Shown here piece after piece: positions 34,398 to 45,900 of a DNA stretch of 64,000 bases. Numbering within the stretch: the first letter of the stretch is position 1; each line of letters opens with the position of its first letter. The notes beneath the pieces are model-generated. The model was given only the letters and a program-made list of their open reading frames with translations, had not been told where the DNA came from and did no database searches. The translations under genes were made by a program, and so were the position numbers. The DNA comes from Halichondria panicea (lineage: Eukaryota > Porifera > Demospongiae > Suberitida > Halichondriidae), in contig NC_087391.1 in assembly GCF_963675165.1 (NCBI RefSeq), positions 5,134,646 to 5,198,645 of the forward strand. The letters run 5' to 3'.

Positions 34398-35200
34398 AAT
34401 TAAGTGTCACATTCAGACGCTTGTTCTTTAACTGATAAAGCTGTCACAAACGAAGTGAGTAGTTCATTGGCAAGAATACATTTATTGTACTCTTCTTTGG
34501 TTATACGTAGAGTTAATTCTTCAGAGTCATCACATTCCTCACAAGAGTCACCACCCTCACACACATCAGCCACGCCCCCTTATTCAAAGCTCGTCTCTTC
34601 GTCAGAATTCAATAACTCAGGGGCGGATTCTGAAACCACTCCTATTTCCGGTATGGGATTCTCTGACAAAGTCATTTTCTCTCTCCACATTTGTCTGTTT
34701 TTGTTCACCACGGAGACAACATTGTTTTTTAGGGTAGTAAGGTACGTTGCTATGGAGGTAGCAACATCATTGCTGGTAGCATCACCTGATCCACTCGCCA
34801 CTACCTATATACAGAACACAAGGGAGTGGGCGGGTCGTAACTACACCAAATTAAACCAGCATCACACTGTTGAATTTATATCTAAACACATAATTTGAAA
34901 GGTCTTCTTCGTAAAAGCTATTTAAAAATTGTACATAATTATAATAGGTGAAGGGAAATTCTCAGATTGAGATGACATGGCAAGTACACAAAATGGAATA
35001 TGCCAATGAGTACATACACCAATCCTATATCACATGTGATTATGTGTAGCTTTGGAACTGGCTTAAAGATTGCTTTCCCTAAACACACCTGATCGTGGAG
35101 CTCCATCAGAGCTCTGAAGTTAGCATCCAGACCCTCACATCACTGTCAGAGTCTGGAGATGGTGGTTTCTTGTTGGCTCTTGGTTTGATTGGCACAGTTT
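34398..35200 (-). pseudogene. 3' fragment of the MAPKBP1/WDR62-like gene (unit 2)
   Basis: Contains the last exon (about 34804-34398) and part of the penultimate exon (about 35200-35096). The last-exon frame has a premature stop (TTTGAATAA on the minus strand near 34580), and a short deletion removes residues before the LHDQ splice end. No upstream exons. It ends at the second duplication junction. Confidence 0.85.
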
Positions 35201-35400
35201 GTTTTGTTACTAACTTTAAGTCGTCATAACTTGAGTTTTGATAGTATACCAGCACAATTAAAAATGCATTTTGTAGGCCTTTGTAATGTCTATCTAATGG
35301 TGTGTTTAAATCAGTAGAGATAGAGACAGTTCTATTCTCGGAGAAAAGCCATGGCCCAACCAAATCGTAGGAATTTGGCCTGTTTTATTACTAACTTTGT
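35201..35400 (+). repeat. Second duplication junction with intron-5 repeat unit
   Basis: Same fusion as at 28846: MAPKBP1-like exon sequence continues straight into TTGTTACTAACTTTAAGTCG and the POLR1C intron 5 repeat. Start of unit 3. Confidence 0.85.
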
Positions 35401-36422
35401 GTACAGTAAGTACTATATGAGTGTACTAAATAAGCTAATGTACAGGCATGATATGATAGTTGCAATAGCCCCTCAGTATTGTATTGACTGAGTCCCTGCA
35501 TGCATCCTCTATGTGTACAGTGTTGTCAGCTGACATCAAGTGGGTGCCCCTTGTATTTGACTGAGTACCTGCATGCATGCATCTTTTGTGTGTACAGTGT
35601 TGTCAGCTGACATGAAGTGGGTGCCCCTTGGAGACCAGGCCTCAAGACTGGAGGACGCTAGACCAGTACTCGACGATATTTCATTGCCAAGCTCAACCCG
35701 GTCAGGTGAGGATCCATACGTGTATAGTATACATGTAGCTGGTAGTTAGTCTGCATGGTGGTTGGCTTTCAAAAACTGGTTACTGTGTGTGTGTTTTGTC
35801 ACTGTGATCGACCCACCCCTATTTATTTTGTCAGTAATATTATTTTTCTCTCCTTGCAGGAGGTGGATGTGAGGCTGCTGTGTGTGAAGGGGATCGGACA
35901 AGACCACACCAAGTTCTCTCCAGTTGGTAAGAGCTTGTACTGTGAATTTTTAGGCTTAGTATACGTCCATGCATGTTATTAGTAAAACCAGTAGGATTGG
36001 CGGTGTGCTTGAAGGTGTTTAGAAATATTCCACATTATTTTAAATTGCTTGTGTCAGGCCTGATTTTGATGGTATTGGTCCAACTTAATTCTACCGCAAA
36101 ACTTATGCAGTATGTAAGTGTGCCGATGTGCTTTCTTGACATGCAGTTTTAAATGTACTAGTATACAGAATTTAGTCTTTCCCTATATCTGTTACAATAT
36201 TATTATTACAATAGCTCAATTGTCCCTTGAGAAAATATTAGGTATGTGCATGGTATTCCCTAGACAGACATATAGACAGACAATACCTACCTAAGCCGTG
36301 GACCATATGTACGTATAGTATACAGCTGTATTAATATATATTGGCTTCCACATCCCACTAATTGGCCTTTGTCATTACTTAGTAGTTCAAATAATGACCA
36401 AGTGACAAAACAAAAAGCAACC

Positions 36423-38045
36423 ATGGAAGATTGTTTGAATTATGCTGGTGCTATTAGTTGGTGTGCAGGAGTAACCCAAGATGTTATTCCATGTTCGCAT
36501 TTTAGCATACAGTTTATTGCCTTCCTTATATCGTTTGGCTTGGCTGTGTTTGACACTTGCACTGACTGGTTAGTGGTTGTCAACTTTAAGGACAATGGAT
36601 TCAGCAACCCTCTCCTACCACGAAATGATATTTGGCTAATTATATGGCTCACGTTTGCAGGAATTGGTACCTTTCTGACAGTTGTCTCTATTCTGCATGA
36701 GGGGATAAACTTGTTGTATGCATATTACAACCAGGAACCTTTCGGCGGTTGCTTTAAACGTGGCTGGAATAGTGTCACTCGAAACGAAACACTCAGTGCA
36801 CTTACACTATGGCTTCAAGAGCTTCCCATGCTTGTCCTTGGTATTCTTTTTGTTTACATGCAGCTTTCTTGCAAATCTCCAATACCAATAGATGTCAATG
36901 CCCTTTTTCTGGATATAAGTATTAGCGTGACTGTCACATTTGCAGCTATTTTTTGGAGGCTTATGCGCTCCGTTTTCCGCGTGTATGCTCGTCAAGTCTC
37001 CCTCAAGGACTACGACCAATTTTGGAAAAAAAACAAACCCAAAAGGGATGAGGTTGTTTACCCTCACGCTACGTGTGCCGGAAAGTTTTTAAAGTTGTTT
37101 TATCTCTGCATGAGTTTCGAGGCCATTGCCACGTTGGGAGCACCAATAGCTGTAGGATTCATATGGTTTGAATACGTTCGAAGTGAGAATGGAACTAATT
37201 TTGATGGCTCTCTTGCAATTTATCGTTCTGATCATCCACTCATTAATATTTCTGGGACCGTTATTCCACCAAATGGTACCTTTATTAATTTGGAAAACAT
37301 CAACGACATGAAATTACATAACAGTCGAGATATTTACTGCCTAAGGGGGTTTGAATATCACCCTGAAACTTTTCAGATCTATTTTAATGCAGTCGATCTT
37401 TTTGCAGTGTCTAACAATGCAGATTTTTGTGATGCTGTTGATATAGAAAACGACTCTCAGTGTGATGACTTGTTTCTCTACTATGCATCTAGACCCCCAG
37501 TGTATGATATGTATTTGAACCCGATATATGGTACTGGTGATATTGAAAGATTGGATGAACAGTGCAAAGTTGCTTTCTTTGACTACCCTATTCAAAATCC
37601 CCAATTTAATACAATTGTCAATGTTTATCGCCATCTTGGTCGAACAAACCTTTCTGAGCATGGAGAGCCTGTTGCTGTGTTGTATCCAGATTTGAACCGT
37701 TTCTTTTTAATGGGAGATGTCAAAAGTGCCCCAGATGGAGAGTTTCAGGGAATATTCTCCTCAGTTTTCACAAATATTTCTTGTGTGATCGAACTTCGAT
37801 ACTTGCAGCTGCCGACTACAGGCCGAGGGCAAATACAATACAACTACAGAGATGTCATTAACTACGGAGAAAATAATTGTACATTTAGCAGTACCAACAT
37901 CTGTTCCTCGGTGCACACTGATCTGGTGTATGGCTATCTATCCGACGAGTATAGCCTAGTACAGAACACCCGCTGCTCTAACGTCACTGATAACCAACTA
38001 CGTCCCGTGTACGAACCTTCTATCATTGTACGACTCCCTTGCTAG
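36423..38045 (+). CDS. Multi-pass membrane protein, copy 3
   Basis: Intact single-exon frame of 540 aa from the ATG at 36423, lying between the POLR1C-like exon 7 and 8 copies. Same architecture as copy 1: about five hydrophobic segments in the first 240 residues (FDTCTDW in the first, QELPML in the third), then a Cys-containing, sequon-rich non-membrane region ending Arg-Leu-Pro-Cys. The N-terminal 25 residues and the loop around 36990-37070 (Lys-rich) differ strongly from copy 1, while the last 200 residues are highly conserved. Function unknown; the conserved outer region suggests it is the functional part. Probably a surface protein or channel-like molecule, without firm family support. 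Confidence 0.8.
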   Translation: MEDCLNYAGAISWCAGVTQDVIPCSHFSIQFIAFLISFGLAVFDTCTDWLVVVNFKDNGFSNPLLPRNDIWLIIWLTFAGIGTFLTVVSILHEGINLLYAYYNQEPFGGCFKRGWNSVTRNETLSALTLWLQELPMLVLGILFVYMQLSCKSPIPIDVNALFLDISISVTVTFAAIFWRLMRSVFRVYARQVSLKDYDQFWKKNKPKRDEVVYPHATCAGKFLKLFYLCMSFEAIATLGAPIAVGFIWFEYVRSENGTNFDGSLAIYRSDHPLINISGTVIPPNGTFINLENINDMKLHNSRDIYCLRGFEYHPETFQIYFNAVDLFAVSNNADFCDAVDIENDSQCDDLFLYYASRPPVYDMYLNPIYGTGDIERLDEQCKVAFFDYPIQNPQFNTIVNVYRHLGRTNLSEHGEPVAVLYPDLNRFFLMGDVKSAPDGEFQGIFSSVFTNISCVIELRYLQLPTTGRGQIQYNYRDVINYGENNCTFSSTNICSSVHTDLVYGYLSDEYSLVQNTRCSNVTDNQLRPVYEPSIIVRLPC

Positions 38046-38609
38046 TAAACACAAACTCTTCTCCTTTTTTAGCTAGTTAGAGTCTTAGCTGCATGTCTCT
38101 TCACACGTGCATGATTAGTTTGTTTTACTGTAAGATGCCAAAGCATCCACTATTAATTGTTATCAGCTAAGGTAATTTGCCTGTGTTATTAATTATGATG
38201 TGATGTAGTTTCATGTTCGAAAAAAGTTTTTACCTTTCTCTCTGTTTTTGTAATAAATGCTTGTTGCTTTGAACAGCTGTTACAGTGTGAGAATGCATCC
38301 CTTTACTTAGTACAGAGCAACCACACAATATAATGTACTACCGTATATGGTATTGCATGTATACCTAACCTTGCTCGAAGCAGCCTCACCCACTTCCCTC
38401 CCCGCCCGCCCACCACACAGTCACAGCTTCATACCCCACACACACACAGCCACAGCTTCATACCGCCTCCTACCTGAGATCATCCTCACTCAACCTGTGA
38501 CTGGAGCCAATGCTAGGAAACTGGCAAAGTGTTTTGCAAAGGGTGCATGTGAGGATGGGAAGTCCTATGCTGAGGTGGTGGACCCAAGGAGGGACACGTG
38601 CAGTAGAGA

Positions 38610-40098
38610 GGTGCTTAGGCATGAGGTGAGCTAGTGTAGTCCATGCTTAGGCGTGAGGTGAGCTAGTGTGTGCTTAGGCATGAGGTGAGCTAGTGTAGTC
38701 CGTGCTTAGGCATGAGGTGAGCTAGTGTAGTCCGTGCTTAGGCATGAGGTGAGCTAGTGCAGTCCGTGCTTAGGCATGAGGTGAGCTAGTGTAGTCCGTG
38801 CTTAGGCATGAGGTGAGCTAGTGTAGTCCGTGCTTAGGCATGAGGTGAGCTAGTGCAGTCCGTGCTTATAGGCATGAGGTGAGCTAGTGTAGTCCGTGCT
38901 TAGGCGTGAGGTGAGCTAGTGTAGTCCGTGCTTATAGGCATGAGGTGAGCTAGTGCAGTCCATGCTTAGGCATGAGGTGAGCTAGTGTAGTCCGTGCTTA
39001 GGCATGAGGTGAGCTAGTGTAGTCCGTGCTTAGGCATGAGGTGAGCTAGTGCAGTCCGTGCTTATAGGCATGAGGTGAGCTAGTGTAGTCCGTGCTTATA
39101 GGCATGAGGTGAGCTAGTGTAGTCCGTGCTTAGGCGTGAGGTGAGCTAGTGTAGTCCGTGCATGCTTATAGGCATGAGGTGAGCTAGTGTAGTCCGTGCT
39201 TAGGCATGAGGTGAGCTAGTGTAGTCCGTGCTTAGGCATGAGGTGAGCTAGTGCAGTCCATGCTTAGGCATGAGGTGAGCTAGTGTAGTCCGTGCTTAGG
39301 CATGAGGTGAGCTAGTGCAGTCCATGCTTAGGCATGAGGTGCATGAGCTAGTGCAGTCCATGCTTAGGCATGAGGTGAGCTAGTGTAGTCCATGCTTAGG
39401 CATGAGGTGAGCTAGTGTAGTCCGTGCTTAGGCATGAGGTGAGCTAGTGCAGTCCGTGCTTATAGGCATGAGGTGAGCTAGTGTAGTCCGTGCTTATAGG
39501 CATGAGGTGAGCTAGTGTAGTCCGTGCTTAGGCATGAGGTGCATGAGCTAGTGCAGTCCATGCTTATAGGCGTGAGGTGAGCTAGTGTAGTCCGTGCTTA
39601 GGCATGAGGTGAGCTAGTGCAGTCCATGCATAGGCATGAGGTGAGCTAGTGTAGTCCATGCTTAGGCATGAGGTGAGCTAGTGTAGTCCGTGCTTAGGCA
39701 TGAGGTGAGCTAGTGCAGTCCATGCTTAGGCATGAGGTGCATGAGCTAGTGCAGTCCATGCTTAGGCATGAGGTGCATGAGCTAGTGCAGTCCATGCTTA
39801 GGCATGAGGTGAGCTAGTGTAGTCCGTGCTTAGGCATGAGGTGAGCTAGTGCAGTCCATGCTTAGGCATGAGGTGCATGAGCTAGTGCAGTCCATGCTTA
39901 GGCATGAGGTGCATGAGCTAGTGCAGTCCGTGCTTAGGCATGAGGTGCATGAGCTAGTGCAGTCCATGCTTAGGCATGAGGTGAGCTAGTGCATTCCATG
40001 CTTAGGCATGAGGTGAGCTAGTGCAGTCCATGCTTAGGCATGAGGTGAGCTAGTGCAGTCCATGCTTAGGCATGAGGTGGGCTAGTGTAGTCCATGCT
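38610..40098 (+). repeat. Expanded 32-bp splice-donor minisatellite (unit 3)
   Basis: About 45 copies of the 32-bp unit, against about 15 and 10 in units 1 and 2. Variants (GCATGAGCTAG, CTTATAGGC, GTGC) occur in interspersed patterns, as expected from repeated slippage or unequal exchange. It starts at the end of the exon 8 copy. Confidence 0.95.
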
Positions 40099-40930
40099 GG
40101 TTGGATGGATTGATTGTTGATCAGAGCCCACTGAAATCTGTTGGCTAGTTACATACAATATAAATCTCCCTTAGAACAACTGTCTTTTACTGGACCGTTT
40201 ATGGTTTATGTGAGCCTTTAAAGTTATAACTGTAATTAATGTGTTTAGATCAGTGATTGCGTTTGGATCCATTCTCGAAGAACAAGAAATAGTTCCGAAA
40301 TGAGCCTGTTTGTATATAGCTATCTTTGACTGCCCATAACTTGATAATTGGCTGTACCTGCAGGAGCTGAAAGACTGTGTGAGACTGTCCAGAGTTAGGG
40401 ACCATTTCATCTGTAAGTTGACTGCTGTATTACCACAGTGTTTTGTGAACACTTACAAAATGTGTTGCAGTAGTGTTTATGACATAGCAAAAATAACACT
40501 GCAAACACTTTAATATACATGTATACTGGTACTTTATGACATCACAACTTGCCTTAGCAAAATGCACTGCTGATTTGGCTCATTATTGCGCTAAGGTTTT
40601 CACTAGTATTATACTTCGTAGTAATAATGTTTGGTTTTCTACCCAGTGCTATACTAATCATTTCTCCTCTCCACCTCTCTCTGTAGTTTCCGTGGAATCA
40701 TCGGGTGCTTTACCACCGGACACGCTGATGGTGGAGGCAATAAAGGTTCTCAGAGAGAAATGCACATATTTCCTGGAGGAACTTAATGAATTAACTGGAC
40801 AGTAATAACTATTTGTCTGTTGAGTTGTTTAGCCTTTAAATCATCCGCGTCTTCTTATTGAGGTTATGTGTGAGTGGGAGGGGCTGCTACATTTTTCACC
40901 CAGCAACAATTATTATTACATTGTTGGAGA

Positions 40931-42711
40931 ATGAAAGCCTTGCTGCTCTGTGCTCTAGTGCTGTGCTGTGGTCTACAGGCAGCTCAATGCTGCTCTTGCC
41001 CAGAAGCCTTATCACGATCCAGACCAGCAACCATAAGAGATGGCTTCTGTTTCAGGTACATATGGTATTAGTCTACCGTATTACTAGAATATTTTGCTGG
41101 TGAAAAACCTTTGCAAATGAGCCAAATCAGCAGAAAATGTGACCCTTTGCGCGATCTAACTATTGCGTTCTGGCAAGGATTGTGTGTATTTACTAGTAAT
41201 AATTTAGGTTTTGCGGATTTTATTGTTGCGAATTGAACAACCCTCACAAAATTCGCAAATGTTTGATGCTCGCAAAACATTCTAGTAATACGGTATAGTA
41301 CACATTGGTACCTATACCATAGACAGGCCCGGATCTAGGGGGTGGGTTTCAGGGGTTGCAACCCCCAAACACTCATAGACAGGCCCGGATCTAGGGGGTG
41401 GGTTTCAGGGGTTGCAACCCCCCCAAACACTCACAAAAACTAGCTCAACCTGCTTGTGGCTAAATGAGCAATGTGGTTAACTTACAAGCTGTGAACTATA
41501 AAGTATTAGTATCTGTTGGCATGAGGAGAAGTCCAGGACATACTAAGTAGTAAATACACATTCATTCCACACATACCATTCACTGTATACATGACAAGGC
41601 ATAGACAGTAGATTTGTAAGTATATACTTGGTCAAACATTTTGCGTGCGCGCTTTTGTTCTATAACTCATCTATACATTTTTGGCTGGATCCGCCCCTGT
41701 ATAGATCTATGTCCATATACAAAATAGCTGCATTACTGTGAATATTAAACCATTTATCTTATTATTCTAGGTGTAGCTTTATTTGTAGGTCTTCAGAATC
41801 ACTAGCTAGCTATAAAAATCAAAGGAACACAGCTAAATGTAATAATTATTATTACATTTAGCTGTGTTCCTTTGATACTGTTATTGTTTACATTACAGCC
41901 CTATGGTGTACTCGGCCCGGGTAGTTGGTGCCGTATGTAACTGCGTCATGGGGACCACTAACCTGAAGTGTGTCAACTACACCACTCAAGCTGACTCCAC
42001 GCTGACCGCCGAGGTGATGACCATGGGGACGTGTGAGGGTGCCAGCTTCGGCTTTGATAGCTTCGACATGTGCGCTGATCTCAGCAGTGCACTATCTGTC
42101 AACACAGGTATACTTAGTCTAAAGTGAACTCGTTATTTTGTACAGCTATTTAATTATTTGTCCCCACAGCTATAATGAATGTGTCTGGCCTACCCACTCG
42201 GAACTTGACAGCAGAGGCAGAGTTTGGCAGGTGTCCAAACGTGTGCCCATTCAATAACGTTACCAATGACTATGACACTATAGCCAACCCGTGCCAGTAT
42301 ACTATGGAGCTAATAGAAGTGTTCAAGCCTATAAACACCACCTTTGTAAGTTGATACTGACAATACCAGATACTGTCAAAATTATCATTAGGATCATCTT
42401 CCTCCTCACACACACACGCCTGACGGCAACAGAGCAATCCATTGATGACGAATGGACCTGATGTTCTCACATCATGTGGTAACCCCAATAGACGTCTGAG
42501 CATTGGCGAGACGTATCTAGTTGGAGTGGGTGGGGTATGTAACCCCATCTCTGCATGGTCAGCCCTGGATACTTATTCTGAAAGTGAGCTGAGTCTCCTC
42601 CGAGGCCTAAGTGCTGACACGGGGCTGGTGTGTGGGGCTCTGGGTACAATGCCCTCCATCGTGACTCTAGTGCTCTCAGTGCTCCTCATCCTCACAATGG
42701 TGGCTGTCTGA
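40931..42711 (+). CDS. TIMP-like NTR-domain protein 3
   Basis: Exons 40931-41055, 41899-42107, 42170-42345 and 42433-42711 give 262 aa, all phases conserved. The signal peptide is followed by CCSC, and the core Cys in TSCGN is present, so the NTR fold looks complete; the hydrophobic C-terminal 25 residues are kept. Differences from copy 1 include an added Lys (TNLKCVNY), a slightly longer Cys-flanked loop (ASFGFDSFDMC) and PNRRL in place of YGRRL. Expected to be a surface-anchored or GPI-linked NTR protein; protease inhibition is inference. Intron 1 (843 bp) has collected two unrelated transposon remnants and a long palindrome. Confidence 0.8.
41076..41293. mobile_element. MITE family 2 copy in NTR gene 3, intron 1
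   Basis: Begins CCGTATTACTAGAATATTTT and ends ATTCTAGTAATACGG, flanked by TA. About 218 bp, non-coding. Related copies at 57759-57964, 62592-62777 (opposite orientation) and a fragment at 61890-61970. Confidence 0.9.
41328..41705. mobile_element. Short inverted-repeat element with internal duplication
   Basis: Left end CAGGCCCGGATCTAGG (present twice, about 52 bp apart) and right end TGGATCCGCCCCTG form imperfect inverted termini. Non-coding. Absent from NTR genes 1 and 2 at this position. Confidence 0.65.
41818..41877. repeat. Perfect palindrome of about 60 bp
   Basis: Arms of about 28 bp (ATCAAAGGAACACAGCTAAA plus ATGTAATAA, and the complement) around a 4-6 base centre. Copies 1 and 2 have only one arm-like stretch here (AGCTGTGTTCCT), so the palindrome is new in copy 3. 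Confidence 0.85.
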
Positions 42712-42996
42712 ACTTGAACTTGAACACTTTTTTTTCGTGTCTACTATAATCATACCCTAAGCTATAGCTTCATACGATCATTATTTTAACCCATAAAATT
42801 ATTATGACTGTAAAATTAATTATAACTCTATAACTTACAATTGTTTATTTATGATGATATTTATAGTGCACATGATTAATGACTGCATGCACGTAATTAC
42901 AATGTACACATAATTATACATACATGGCAACTTTGGCATGTTAAATAATCACATTCTGTAGCTTTTAGCACATTGAAATGAAGCATTGTAAGTCAA

Positions 42997-45900
42997 TTAA
43001 GTGTCACATTCAGACAATTGTTCTTTAACTGATAAAGCTGTCACAAACGAAGTGAGTAGTTCATTGGCAAGAATACATTTATCGTACTCTTCTTTGGTTA
43101 TACGTAGAGTTAATTCTTCTGAGTCATCACATTCCTCACAAGAGTCGCCACCCTCACACACATCAGCCACGCCACCTTGTTCAAAGCTCGTCTCTTCGTT
43201 AGAATTCAATAACTCAGGGGCAGATTCTGAAACCACTCCTATTTCCGGTATAGGATTCTCCGACAAATTTGTTATCATTTTCTCTCTCCACATTTGTCTG
43301 TTTTTGTTCACCACGGAGGCTACATTGCTTTTTAGGGTAGTAAGGTACGTTGCTATGGAGGTAGCAACATCATCGCTGGTAGCATCACCTGATCCACTCG
43401 CCACTACCTATATACAGAACACAAGGGAGTGGGTAAGTCATAACTACACCAGTACTGTTGAATTTGTATCAGTTGAAAGGTCTTCTTCGTAAGAGCTATA
43501 TTTACAAATTGTACATAGTAGGTGAAGGGAAATTGGGATGACATTGGCAAGTACACAAAATGGAATACACCAATGAATACAGTTAGTATATATATGTGTA
43601 GCTTGCAACTGGCTTAAACATTGCTTCCCCTAAACACACCTGATCGTGCAGCTCCATCAGAGCTCTGAAGTTAGCATCCAGACCATCAGTAATGGAGCTA
43701 AGCCTGGCCCTCACATCACTGTCAGAGTCTGGAGATGGTGGTTTCTTGTTGGCTCTTGGTTTAATTGACACAGTTTTCTTACTAACAGACGAGGGACCAC
43801 CACTGGCAGAGGGAGGAGCATCACTAACAGAGGGGGGACCATCACTGGCAGAGGGAGGAGCATCACTAACAGAGGGGGGACCATCACTGGCAGAGGGAGG
43901 AGCATCACTAACAGAGGGGGGACCATCACTAGTAGACGGGGGACCATCACTACCAGAGGGGGGACCATCACTGGCAGGATGGAGAGGTGGGGAATTGTCT
44001 AGTAGCTGCTCAACACTAGGGGAGGGGGATGGTTCAGTTGCTGTGACAATCTGTTTCCTGCTCTCCACAGAATAGCCAAGCTGTGGAGTGAGAAAGAAAA
44101 CATATTGGTCATACGTAGTACATGCATTTGTACAGTATATATACATGTACTACGGCCTAAGGGCTACAACAGTAATTGTACAGTACATAAAAGCACCTCC
44201 ACCAGCTTTTGCCTTGTTTTAGCAACGTCTGTCTCAAAACTGAGCCTTCTTTTCATCTGCACCAAGGACACATGAATCATCATCATGTATCACCAAATTT
44301 ACCTACCGATTTATCTGTGTATTCAATCTTGTGTGTCACAGTATCCACAGCTGCCGCAATGTCTGCAGACTCAGCTCCTCCGTCTAGCAGGGCCATGGGT
44401 GTAGTCTGACTGTCATCCTGGGGTTGGTCCGCGGGACTGGTGCTGTCCTCGACAGAGATTACTATACCAGCTGCCTCGCTGAGAGGAGGGGATTCCCCTA
44501 ATCCCACCTGGCCACCATCACCGACATGTATTACTTTTCTAGAGAAAATGATAAACAAAATAAATGTTGAGAGTATTGAAATTCACAGGAATTTGTCTGC
44601 ATGCATGCATGTACACTACATTAGAAAGTGTATCCATAATTATCGACAGCTGCATAATTTCCATCTTACCGTAGGGTCTCTTTGAACTTTGCAGAGATGC
44701 TTTGTCGGGGACTGGGTACTTTGAGCAGCTGAGGGTCTCCCGATTTCTCCAAGCTTTCAAAGTGTGCCTTAAGGAAAGAAGATTCTTCTTCCTCCAATAT
44801 CTTGTTGAGGGGTACGGGGGAATCAATGGGGGACTCTCTAGGGCTCTCTGTGGGGTGTGGGTGAGAGGAGTGAGGGTGTGTGAGGAGTGGGGTGTGTGAA
44901 GAGTGGGGGCGTGTGAGGGACAAGTATACGTAATGAGTGAGTGCACAACATATGTACAGCTAACAAACATGATTTACCATCATCTTCACTTTCGTCCTTT
45001 GTGTCCGAGGGTTTAATAGGTGTGGTAACACAGAAAATGCTATAATACAAAAGGTCAATAATAAAGAACACAAACTTTAGAGCGTACCTTGGGTCTATTT
45101 CGTCACTCAATGATGATGTATAAAATTTGAGGACATCCGAACCATCAGAACTCTTTGACTCATTGGCCTCCTCAGTCACATGACCTTCATTGTCAATCAC
45201 GTGACTATCAGGCAACACATTCTCATCATCATCCTACATGTGCCAAAACAACGATCATTATTATTACACACAAAATTTTAGCATAATAATTATAATAATT
45301 GGAGCCTGTACGTGTTACAACAAGATAAATACACAATGGGTTGTGATAAAATCCATAGCAACACAGCTGTATGTACGTTTAATAATACCCTGAGGCCTAC
45401 CTCTGTGAGATCAATGACTTCCGTGACACTACTCTGTTTCTCAAAAACAATCCGAGACATTTCAGAACTTAGATCCTCCAGATCAACATCAGAATCTGTG
45501 GAACACAACACAATACAACACTTCAAGTGCAGCTGTGTAAGTACCTTGCTCTTGAACAGCTAGCTTCAATTCTTCTCCTGCCACTCTCTATAGAAAGAAA
45601 AAAACGTGCAACATTACATAACTATTGATAAGAAAGTTTTAACGTACATATGTACTAGTTGAAGCTGTCCATGCAGTTTAGACTACATGCATGCAGACAC
45701 ACCATGAGAACATATATACGTGTATACTCCGTCATAGTAACAGTTCGCCACACCCACCCCCTCACCTCTGCCCATCTGCCCTCCACTGGAGCAGCCATTT
45801 GCTCCGTACCCTCACCAACCCCCACAGAGGGGATTCCCCCAACAGCCTCCCGCTGTGCCCACGAGGGAAGCATGCTCATTCGATACTCAAAATCCGGCTC

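Larger units (their letters stand above)
35500..40805 (+). pseudogene. POLR1C partial copy 3 (exons 6-10)
   Basis: Exons 6 (35598-35705), 7 (35860-35926), 8 (38450-38625), 9 (40364-40412) and 10 (40687-40805) are recognisable. Exon 6 has two single-base deletions (108 instead of 110 bp), and exon 8 has lost 15 bp ([11 protein letters not shown] became KGACED). Exons 1-5 are absent. The exon 6 acceptor region is duplicated just upstream (about 35510). No promoter or start is expected, so it is a non-functional by-product. Confidence 0.9.

Noticed and set aside
38610-40098. CRISPR-like array of 32-bp repeats
   Set aside because: The units are contiguous with no unique spacers, the DNA is eukaryotic, and the unit is a POLR1C exon/intron boundary.
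29140-40805. Second and third functional POLR1C genes
   Set aside because: Both lack exons 1-5 and carry frameshifting deletions in exon 6 or 7.
43692-44075. Plus-strand frame with GGxSLxEG repeats
   Set aside because: Antisense shadow of the coding minisatellite in exon 12 of the minus-strand MAPKBP1-like gene, whose exon phases fit.
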